DNA of 13,873 nt from CAYZPW01 sp964480475 (GTDB taxonomy: Bacteria; B130-G9), in the NCBI GenBank assembly GCA_964480475.1, contig CAYZPW010000094.1:1-13873 (forward strand), written 5' to 3'. Shown piece by piece: positions 7,450 to 13,873 of the stretch. Numbering within the stretch: position 1 is the stretch's first letter; each line of letters begins with the position of its first letter. A model generated the notes under the pieces. It had not been told where the DNA came from, made no database searches, and was given only the letters and a program-made list of their open reading frames with translations. The position numbers and the translations under genes are program-made.

Positions 7450-9000
7450 CTACGTTCGAGCCTCCTTGTTCGTTGATGTGTTCCGACTAGGCACCGGGAC
7501 AGAACCGTGCTCTGATAAATGCCTCGTATTTTCGCTCGCACACAGCTTCGCCTGGGCCTGCGCCTCGTGCTTCGCATCGGACTTCCCGCCGAATACCCAG
7601 TGCCAGCCAATTGTAATGCCGCTCTTGAGGAACTTGACGAGCGCGTCCCAACTTCGAATCTGTCCCAGATACGAGATGACGGTCTTGGGCCTCATGTAGA
7701 ATCGCCTCAGCGCGTTGGTGTATGCCTTGTCCAGCTCCTCAGCGGTCCATCCATGCGGGACAAAAACCACCTTGTGCTTATTCATGTCGTGCCAGTCGCC
7801 GATCACCTCGCCATATTGCTCGATGCCCTCTGTGATCGGTGCGCCCGGGAACGGCACGAACAGGTGCATCTGAAAGTCATCTACGTATTCCTTGAGCGCA
7901 AACCGAACAGTCTCCTCCAGTTCGTCCTTGGTCTGCGTCGGTAGGCCCGCCATGTAGTAACCTCTTGTCCTGATCCCGGCTTTGTGGGTCGCGTGAAGCG
8001 CCTGCCGCACCTTGTCGAGGTTTGTCCCCTTCTTGACGAAGTCGAGAAGCCTCATGGAGGCAGCCTCAAGTCCATAAGAGATCTGCCAGCAGCCCGCTCT
8101 CTTGGCGAGCTTCAGCATCTCCTCGTTGACCAAATCGACCCGGGAGACGCAGGTCCAGGTCACGTCCATCTTCTCCCGGATCATGCCCTCGCATATAGCG
8201 TGGAAACGTTCCTTGGAGAACGTCATGTTGTCGTCGTAGAACTTGAGCTCGCGTATCCCATATTCCCTGATCAAGTGCCGTATCGCCTCCAGAACGTAGT
8301 CCGCGCTGAAGAACCTGATCTTGCTGCCGAAGACGTTCTTGGAGCAGAAGGTGCATCGGGCGGGACAGCCTCGCGTCGTGTAAAGCGCCGCCACCGGAAG
8401 CCTCCCGAACGAGTGCGCCGGCGGCGTGTATATCTCAGGGAAGTGCTCTAGAAGGTCCCACGCCTGAAACGGGAGATGATCGAGGCTTTTGAGATACTCA
8501 CGAGGAGGTGTGCGATAAGCGCCGTTCTCGCCGCGCAGAATCAGGCCGTTTACGCTATCAAATGCCCGCTCGCCACGGAACGCCTCCATCAACTCGAGCA
8601 CTGTAACCTCGCCCTCGCCGATCGAGCCCACGTCAAACTCGGGGTAGCGCCGCATCGTCTCTTCGGGGACCGCGGAAAGATGCGGGCCTCCGACTGCGAC
8701 CTTCACAGTGCTGTCCGCCGCCTTGACGCCGGCCGCAAACCTCGCCGCGTTGCTGATCGAGAGGGTGACGGCCGTAACGCCAACCACGCTCGGTTTGTGC
8801 GATAGGGCCTTCGCTATCGCCTGCTCGTAAGATAGCCCCTGTGCCTCGGCATCGACGATCGCCGTCTCAATACCGGCCTGCCTCGTGACGGCTGCCAGGT
8901 TCAATAGGCCTAGAGGCGCGACATTATTGCTCGTCTGCTGGAGGTAGCAGTATTGCTCCCAGGACGTAAGGGGTGGATTTACAAGGACCAGTTCAGCCAC
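7450..9000 (-). CDS. B12-binding-domain radical SAM protein B
   Basis: This is a 516-residue cytoplasmic enzyme of the cobalamin-dependent radical SAM class (BchE/HpnJ-like architecture). The N-terminal Rossmann-like B12 domain starts with ELVLVNPPL and carries VAPLGLLNLAAV, VVGVTAVT, VAVGGPHLSAVPEE and IGEGEVTVLEL. As is common in this class, no DxHxxG cobalamin ligand motif is visible. The radical SAM core follows, with the cluster motif TTRGCPARCTFCS (cysteines 212, 216 and 219). Later signatures are ELKFYDDNMTFSKERF, ISYGLEAAS and GYYMAGLPTQT. The substrate cannot be told from sequence; family members methylate unactivated carbons or rearrange lipids and tetrapyrroles. I chose the GTG at 9000 because AGAGG lies six bases upstream. 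The alternative TTG at 9006 touches that site and is less likely. Its stop abuts the S55 gene start, and radical SAM A lies 59 bases upstream. Confidence 0.92.
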   Translation of the reverse strand: MAELVLVNPPLTSWEQYCYLQQTSNNVAPLGLLNLAAVTRQAGIETAIVDAEAQGLSYEQAIAKALSHKPSVVGVTAVTLSISNAARFAAGVKAADSTVKVAVGGPHLSAVPEETMRRYPEFDVGSIGEGEVTVLELMEAFRGERAFDSVNGLILRGENGAYRTPPREYLKSLDHLPFQAWDLLEHFPEIYTPPAHSFGRLPVAALYTTRGCPARCTFCSKNVFGSKIRFFSADYVLEAIRHLIREYGIRELKFYDDNMTFSKERFHAICEGMIREKMDVTWTCVSRVDLVNEEMLKLAKRAGCWQISYGLEAASMRLLDFVKKGTNLDKVRQALHATHKAGIRTRGYYMAGLPTQTKDELEETVRFALKEYVDDFQMHLFVPFPGAPITEGIEQYGEVIGDWHDMNKHKVVFVPHGWTAEELDKAYTNALRRFYMRPKTVISYLGQIRSWDALVKFLKSGITIGWHWVFGGKSDAKHEAQAQAKLCASENTRHLSEHGSVPVPSRNTSTNKEART

Positions 9001-9006
9001 GCTCAA

Positions 9007-9011
9007 CCTCT
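9007..9011 (-). promoter_or_regulatory. Ribosome binding site that decides the radical SAM B start
   Basis: The minus strand reads AGAGG, then TTGAGC, then GTG. The six-base spacing fits initiation at the GTG (9000-8998). The in-frame TTG at 9006 is directly adjacent to the Shine-Dalgarno sequence and is poorly placed to serve as the start. Confidence 0.5.
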
Positions 9012-9059
9012 AACATCAGCGCTGAAAACACGAATGAATTGCCAACTTGCTGCTCAAGA

Positions 9060-10607
9060 CTAGTGATAGACCGTTTGCTGACTGCCATCCTCTTCGTAGG
9101 GAACGTCGGCGGCAATTTCGCCGGGACGCGCGCCCAACATGCCTCTATCACGAGCCTGTTCGATCAGAATGTCCACCCCGTTAACATACGTGAAGTTCTT
9201 GAGGGTATCAAACAACTTGAAGCCATTCCTGCGGCAGAGGGCAAGATATCTGAAAAAATTGACAATAAACCGGTGCTTCTGATACCAGAACTGCGAGAAG
9301 ACCTTTCTGAGGGTAACGCCCGTGAGGACCCGGGTCTGGAACCAGCCGATCGTCCACGGGCCTATGTAGGGAGTCGTGATGAACGAGATTCGCGTTATAT
9401 CGACGACCTCCTTGTCCCATCGATTGCCTATCCGGCCCCCTAGCTCCCTGAGCTTATCAACCGCCTTCGTGCTCGGCAGTGGTTTCCACACGTGGAAGAC
9501 GGTCGTCTCTGACTTGATCCGGCGCGCGAGCTGCTTGGTTTTTCTCAAGCTCTTGCGCGTTTCCCCAGGGCCGCCAACGCAGAAATACGTCGTAGGGGAT
9601 AGGTCGTATTTGTCGCACAGATCGACCGCATGATCAATCTGCTCGTCCGATAGCTCCTTCTCATAGACCTTGTTGCGGATAAACTCGTCCCCGCTCTCGA
9701 TGCCGGTCCTGACCTTCACACAGCCAGTCTCGTGAAGTAACCTCGCTCTCTCCTCGTCCAACTCATCGATACGCAAGTAGATCGAGTAGGGCAGCCTGCC
9801 AACAAGGTCGAGCCGGTCGTATTCCTCCAGGAACTTGCGCATCCACGTGCGGTTGATGGTAAACACAGGGTCCCACATCCAGGCTATCTTGAAATAAGGC
9901 CCTCGCCAGCGGTCCCATGCCTCGCGCACCTGCCTGGCATAGACCACGGGGTCCAGGAACCTCATCCCAACCCCCACCCTCTTCCTAACAATCGTCGCGG
10001 AGCAATACGTGCATCCGTGGGGGCAGTTCCGCTGCCCAATAAACGGGAACATCTGGAAAGTCTGAAGATGTTTGTCAAAATCGCACCAGAACTTCCAATC
10101 CGGCGCCGGAAGCTCAGCGAGGTCCTTGATGGCTGGCCTGATGGGGTTTTCCACCACAGTGTCGCCGTCCCTAAACCAGATGCCTTTCAAGCCCTCGAGG
10201 CTCATCCCGGACTCGAGCCTATCAAGATACTCCTCGGCAACGTATTCCCCGTCGCCTATACATATCGCATCCACGTCAAGCTCCTCGAAAACCTTCCGCT
10301 GCGTGATCGTAGCGTGATGTCCGCCGCCGATGACCTTGACCGAGGGATCGATCTTGCGCACCTCGCTAATGATCTCCTGTGCAGAAAAGCCGTGCGTGCT
10401 CAGCAGCGTGATGCCGATCACATCGGGCCTGAAGCGGAACATCTCTCGCCTGAGCCGCTGCCGCCATCTGTTGCGGCAAAACGCAAAGTCCAGGATCCTT
10501 GCCTGATGATGGGTGCGCTTCACAAGGAACGTTGCTATCGAGACCAGGCCGATGTTTATCGTGAAATACTCGCCGCCTGTCGAAGGAGTTACTAATAGTA
10601 AACGCAT
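9060..10607 (-). CDS. B12-binding-domain radical SAM protein A
   Basis: This is a 515-residue cytoplasmic enzyme with the same layout as its neighbour but clearly a different subfamily. The N-terminal B12-type domain holds LLLVTPSTGGEY, DVIGITLLSTHG, VKVIGGGHHATIT and ICIGDGEYVAEEYL. The linker LAELPAPDW leads to the radical SAM core with IGQRNCPHGCTYCSA (cysteines 195, 199 and 202). Further core signatures are VKVRTGIESGDEFIR and TYFCVGGPGETRKS. The C-terminal 130 residues are basic and aromatic-rich (GWFQTR, QFWYQKHRFIVNFFRYL), unlike radical SAM B, and could contact a membrane or lipid substrate; that is inference. The ATG at 10607 follows GGGAAG. It is the first gene of the proposed four-gene transcript, with its promoter expected in 10608-11182. 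The substrate is unknown. Confidence 0.92.
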   Translation of the reverse strand: MRLLLVTPSTGGEYFTINIGLVSIATFLVKRTHHQARILDFAFCRNRWRQRLRREMFRFRPDVIGITLLSTHGFSAQEIISEVRKIDPSVKVIGGGHHATITQRKVFEELDVDAICIGDGEYVAEEYLDRLESGMSLEGLKGIWFRDGDTVVENPIRPAIKDLAELPAPDWKFWCDFDKHLQTFQMFPFIGQRNCPHGCTYCSATIVRKRVGVGMRFLDPVVYARQVREAWDRWRGPYFKIAWMWDPVFTINRTWMRKFLEEYDRLDLVGRLPYSIYLRIDELDEERARLLHETGCVKVRTGIESGDEFIRNKVYEKELSDEQIDHAVDLCDKYDLSPTTYFCVGGPGETRKSLRKTKQLARRIKSETTVFHVWKPLPSTKAVDKLRELGGRIGNRWDKEVVDITRISFITTPYIGPWTIGWFQTRVLTGVTLRKVFSQFWYQKHRFIVNFFRYLALCRRNGFKLFDTLKNFTYVNGVDILIEQARDRGMLGARPGEIAADVPYEEDGSQQTVYH

Positions 10608-10744
10608 CTTCTTCCCACCATACTGCTTTTGAATACTACGGGCCTATTCTGGATCTACATCCTCGACCTAGCCTCTTGAGCGGGCTCACGTCGAATTAGA
10701 CCCGGCAGCAACCTACCCTCTTCGCCGCTGCATTGTCAAGCAAC

Positions 10745-10768
10745 TTAGCAGGCGCGGTTTCCCCGATG
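10745..10768. repeat. Imperfect direct repeat, copy 1
   Basis: This 24-base unit matches the one at 10981-11004 at 21 of 24 positions; all three differences are transitions. It begins TTAGCAGG and ends TCCCCGATG. On the minus strand both copies can be read as IGETAPA, with the three differences at third codon positions. Confidence 0.55.
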
Positions 10769-10980
10769 GGCAAACGGGAGAAGGGGAAAGGGCGAAAAAA
10801 GGAGAAGAGGGACTGGTCTGCCCCACTGTAAAGGCTCCAAATCCCACCTCACGAACGCGGGGCGGCCTGTCGAGCGGGCCTTGTGGCAGACAGACGTATT
10901 CCAGGTCGCGAGGGTCCTGAACATGGTTGTGCAGGAACTCACTCAAGGATTTGAACCTCGGATTTGGGGAAACTCCTGAG

Positions 10981-11004
10981 TTAGCAGGTGCAGTCTCCCC
11001 GATG
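10981..11004. repeat. Imperfect direct repeat, copy 2
   Basis: This is the second copy of the 24-base unit, 236 bases downstream of the first and in the same orientation. The flanking sequences on either side differ, so the similarity stops at the unit edges. Confidence 0.55.
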
Positions 11005-11182
11005 CGGAAGCTCCATTGGGAAATGAACCTGCCATCATCCCGATTGATGCGTGCTTCCTGATATGTAGATTGCTCAATCCGATTCTTCGGGTGGCTTTGT
11101 GACCTTGCGTTTGGGCTCTCGTGCCTCGTATTATGTTGCTTCATTGTATTGCACGCCCAATCCGATAAGAGCTAGTGATGAT

Positions 11183-12551
11183 ATGAAAGCGTTCTCAGAC
11201 CTTTCTAGAAAGCACCGAATGTGGCTCGCGGGAATAGTGGTGGTTGGTTTCGTCGCAAGGGTGGCCTGGATATTTGCCATGCCCTATTTTGTTCCTGTAA
11301 ATGAGCAGGCGGACCCCTCGGAGTATAACCAGCTGGCGAAGAACATTGTCTCCGGCAACGGGTATCGTCTTTGGGGGATCAAAGGGCATCCTGCGACCCA
11401 TCTGGCCGAGCGCCTCAAGGCGCCTACAGCAAGAAGGCCACCGCTCTATCCCTTGGTTCTCGCGACCGTTTACTGGTTATTCGGAGAGCGATACAGAGTA
11501 GTGTTTCTCTTGCACTGCCTCTTTGATGTTGTTACGACGCTTGCCGTCTTCCTGATGGCGAGGCGGTTATTCGGACAGGTCAGCGTCGGCCTGGTGGCCG
11601 CTGGCTTTGTGGCCTGCTATCCACCATTCTTCCAGCAAAACGTCGTCTTGATGACCGAGAGCCTCGGGACGGTTCTGATGACGCTTTGCTTTCTTTCGCT
11701 CTTAGCGGCTCTCGCCAAGCAGCGACTCGGCATGTTCGCCGTGGCTGGGCTTCTGCTCGGCGCATCGGCATTGGTTCGGCCGGACGCAATCGCCCTGAGT
11801 GTGGCCATTCCGCTGGCACTCATGTTCGTTCTTAGGGCTAATAAGTTGACTTGGCGCCGAGCGGTTTTGCTGCTTGTGACGATGTTCATTTGCTTCTGGC
11901 TTGTGATGTCGCCCTGGGTGATAAGAAACGCGATTCTGTTTGGGCGATTCATTCCGGGTACCACGCTTACCGGGCGCGTGATGCTTACGGGCCTTCACAT
12001 GTCCACAGTTGATCCCAGCTTGGGCCTCGCGCCGCTAATGCCTTCTGAGGTCGATGAGAGGGTTAAAGACCTTGACGATGTAGAGAAGAACGAGGTCCTG
12101 ATGCGAGAGTCGATCAAGTATCTTTTCAGACATCCTCTTGTCTGGCTGAGCGGCGCACCCAGGAAGATCAACAAGATGTGGCTCAATGCCAGTGATTGGT
12201 CTGCACGCTATTTCCTTTACTATCCTACGACCCGGCGCAATCACAACATCAACTATAGCCTGTTGCTGCCGAATCTGTTCTTGCTGATTTTCGCTTTTCT
12301 TGCGATATTCCGCCACAAGGGTGGCTGGCTCAGAAAAGCTGTCCCGATATTTGTGGCAATAATCGTTCTGACGCTTGCGGNNNNNNNNNNTGATGATCGG
12401 GAGCACGGGGCTTCTTGACGACGCGCTTGCGGAGACGTTCCTGGAGGCGGCAGGCCGACATAGTATGAAGCTAATCCCGTCGGTCATGGTCCTTGCGGCA
12501 CATGGGCTACACAGAACTCTCAGCAGGAGCAGAGTTGGGGGTATATCATGA
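11183..12551 (+). CDS. GT-C fold membrane glycosyltransferase, family 39/ArnT-like, spanning an assembly gap
   Basis: This is a polytopic inner-membrane protein that most likely transfers a sugar from a polyprenyl-phosphate donor to an outer-face acceptor. After the first membrane segment (about 13-33) comes DPSEYNQLAKNIVSGNGY, where Asp44 is the expected GT-C catalytic acid. The RRPPLYPLVLA motif typical of GT39/ArnT relatives follows. About eight further hydrophobic segments are visible, including LVRPDAIALSVAIPLAL and SPWVIRNAILFGRF. The gap at 12381-12390 interrupts the gene near the end. Beyond it, frame 12393-12551 reads GRHSMKLIPSVMVLAAHGL, resembling the RYRxPxxP...AAxGL ending of this family, so I extend the gene to the TGA at 12549-12551. 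The ATG at 11183 was chosen because the signal-anchor begins just after it; its ribosome binding site is weak. The stop overlaps the SGNH gene start as ATGA. Confidence 0.85.
12381..12390. other. Assembly gap (ten N)
   Basis: Ten N bases mark a scaffold join inside the glycosyltransferase gene. The length is probably a placeholder: the coding frame changes from one side to the other, so the true number of missing bases is unlikely to be ten. Confidence 0.95.
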
Positions 12552-13694
12552 GTCGTTGGTTGCTTGGGGGTCTGGCCCTTGCCTTGCTGGCGTTTTGGTT
12601 CTCGGCGCGGAGATAGTCTTACGGCTTGGTCCTTGGGAGATTGAACCTGCCTTGCGGCTGGACTACGAGACTTTCGTCGCTAGCAATGTGGGCCACGAGG
12701 GCGCTTTCAGGTACATATACACGCGGGACAATGACCTCTTCTGGAAGGGGCGGCCGAACACGAAGTGGAAAGGCGCCGTTGGGCGTGACATCCCCGTTGA
12801 GATGAACTCTCATGGTTTCCGACAGCGGGAGGTCTCCATGGCCAAGCCTGCCTCCACTTTTCGGATAGCGTGTTTGGGTGATTCCAGGACATTTGGATTG
12901 GGAGTTTGGGGGAGGAGACCTATCCAAGGCAGCTTCAACGGGTTCTCCGCGCGCGATGCCGGGAGGATGATATTCAGGTGTTGAATCTGGGGATAATGGG
13001 CTATAGCATGTTTCAAGGCTGGATATCTCTCAACATACATGCACCACAGATGCAGCCGGATGTGATCACGTTCGCCTTTGGTTTCAATGATATGCTGCCG
13101 GCCAAACACCCGGATTCGGTTTTTTACGAGAACGGCCACGGTTGGCTAGGAAGGCTTAAGCAGTTCCTGCGCAAGAGCAAGCTATTTGTCATTTATGAGA
13201 GGCTAGTGCTCAGAGTTAAGAGAGAGTTCACCGGAAAGCACGAGCCTCGTATCCTTAGGGGTGAGAAGGAAATGATCGAGGACGTTGGCATCGTCCAGCT
13301 CGGCGGCGAAATAGTGATTAGGAATCGCAGGGTGGACAAGGCTGAATACGCGAAGCTGGTGCTCAAGGCAATCGAATTCTGCAAAAGGCGTGGGATTGTA
13401 CCGCTCATGATCAGTATCCCGCAGGTATCGGTGAACCCACCATACATAAGAAGACCAACCTACCACCAGTTGATGGTTTCCGTCTGCAAGGAACACCAGG
13501 TTGCTGTGGTTGATCTGTTTCCGGCCTTCCTTGAGTTCATTCAGTTGGGAGAGGAAGATGAATGGCCAAACCGAGTCAAGAAGCTTCTTCCTGGCGTGAG
13601 TCATCCTTTAGCATACGGGCATTCGTTGATTGCCAAGGGGATAGCCAAGCAACTTGAATCACTTGGCGTGCTGCCGTGCGAGGAGAGCGACTGA
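12548..13694 (+). pseudogene. Membrane-anchored SGNH/GDSL hydrolase-like protein, frame broken twice
   Basis: The gene starts at the ATG overlapping the glycosyltransferase stop (ATGA), with GGGGG six bases upstream. The first frame gives a signal-anchor (MSRWLLGGLALALLAF) and hits a stop near 12616. The next frame carries AEIVLRLGPW and the SGNH block I, ACLGDSRTFG, with the nucleophile serine codon at 12883-12885. The third frame carries EETYPRQLQRVL, VLNLGIMGYSMFQGW, block III FGFNDM, and a C-terminal SHPLAYGHSLIAKGIAKQL, ending with TGA at 13694. One extra T in the run at 12593-12596 and one extra G in the run at 12908-12912 restore a continuous 382-residue protein. SGNH proteins of this kind usually add or remove acyl groups on sugars outside the membrane. 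The Asp three residues before the catalytic His is missing here (Gly instead). Sequencing error and genuine decay are both possible. Confidence 0.82.
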
Positions 13695-13873
13695 GGGGCG
13701 ATAGGCATAGCGCAAGTCGCCCCGGCGCGAAGGCAGAGGCCAGCTATGCCCCATTTCACAGAGGCCTTGCCCGAATGATTCAGGGTCATGACTCTCATCG
13801 GTGTGGGGCGGGCTTTCCGAGGCTGGGTCATAAGTCGATTGGCGAGGATTTCGTTATCCATTCACACAATAAC
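13695..13873. other. Intergenic sequence to the window end
   Basis: Apart from the inverted repeat at 13704-13750 I see no gene here. A minus-strand open frame (13861-13601) runs antisense into the SGNH gene, has no ribosome binding site or recognisable motif, and is not called. Confidence 0.5.
13704..13750. repeat. Inverted repeat downstream of the SGNH gene
   Basis: GGCATAGC at 13704-13711 is the exact reverse complement of GCTATGCC at 13743-13750, with 31 bases between, starting ten bases after the stop codon. The loop contains a smaller CGCC/GGCG pair. No T run follows, so a standard intrinsic terminator is not supported, though a processing or end-of-transcript hairpin is possible. Confidence 0.4.

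Larger units (their letters stand above)
10608..11182. other. Divergent gene-poor intergenic region
   Basis: These 575 bases separate the minus-strand radical SAM operon from the plus-strand glycosyltransferase gene, so promoters for both directions should lie here. I could not pick a convincing -35/-10 pair on either strand. An open frame exists on the minus strand (11144-10713), but it has no ribosome binding site, a Pro/Ser/Arg-biased product and no recognisable motif, so I do not call it a gene. The region does hold an imperfect direct repeat (10745-10768 and 10981-11004) and a purine tract (10776-10812). It may be the remnant of decayed or inserted DNA. Confidence 0.6.

Noticed and set aside
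10713..11144. 143-codon minus-strand open frame in the intergenic region, considered as a small gene or peptide precursor for the radical SAM enzymes
   Set aside because: No Shine-Dalgarno sequence, no leader/core peptide pattern, no family resemblance, and a Pro/Ser/Arg bias typical of non-coding frames.
13769..13784. Palindrome-like CCCGAATGATTCAGGG downstream of the SGNH gene
   Set aside because: The symmetry is imperfect, the central loop is too short for a hairpin, and there is no neighbouring gene start for it to act on as an operator.
1..13873. CRISPR arrays, tRNA or rRNA genes, insertion sequences
   Set aside because: No regularly spaced repeat array, no cloverleaf or rRNA-like stretch, and no transposase motif or terminal inverted repeat was found on either strand.

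Overview
The window looks like a chromosomal piece of an uncultivated Gram-negative bacterium, probably a metagenome-assembled genome. The evidence is a scaffold gap of ten N, two apparent homopolymer frameshifts, lipoprotein and Sec signal sequences that imply an outer membrane, and an MEP-pathway gene (ispE). GC content appears moderately high. I cannot name the phylum from the sequence.

Layout. Seven genes lie on the minus strand and fill positions 122-10607. Read in the direction of transcription they are: B12-binding-type radical SAM protein A (10607-9060), radical SAM protein B (9000-7450), an exported SpoIVB/S55-type protein whose frame is broken by one in-frame TGA (7449-5554), and a large exported beta-propeller protein (5509-3296). 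A convincing intrinsic terminator (3249-3222) follows. A second cluster then begins: TPR lipoprotein (3142-1835), LolB/DUF4292-like lipoprotein (1851-1048) and ispE (1018-122). TPR - lolB - ispE is the same order as in Pseudomonas and related gammaproteobacteria, which supports a LolB-like role for the middle gene. A 10-bp-period repeat lies downstream of ispE.

A gene-poor divergent region (10608-11182) separates these from two plus-strand genes. The first is a GT-C/GT39-like membrane glycosyltransferase that runs through the N gap (11183-12551). The second is a membrane-anchored SGNH/GDSL hydrolase-like protein whose start overlaps the glycosyltransferase stop as ATGA (12548-13694). The SGNH gene is out of frame twice; one added base in each of two homopolymers restores a single 382-residue protein.

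How the genes may work together. The TPR/LolB/IspE block is housekeeping (isoprenoid precursor synthesis and probable outer-membrane lipoprotein handling). The four-gene block upstream pairs two cobalamin-type radical SAM enzymes with two exported proteins (S55 type and propeller). The genes are close-packed and share one terminator, so they are probably one transcript, but their shared purpose is unknown. This is the best candidate here for an undescribed system. The GT39/SGNH pair most likely glycosylates and then acyl-modifies or deacylates a surface polymer or lipid; this is inference.
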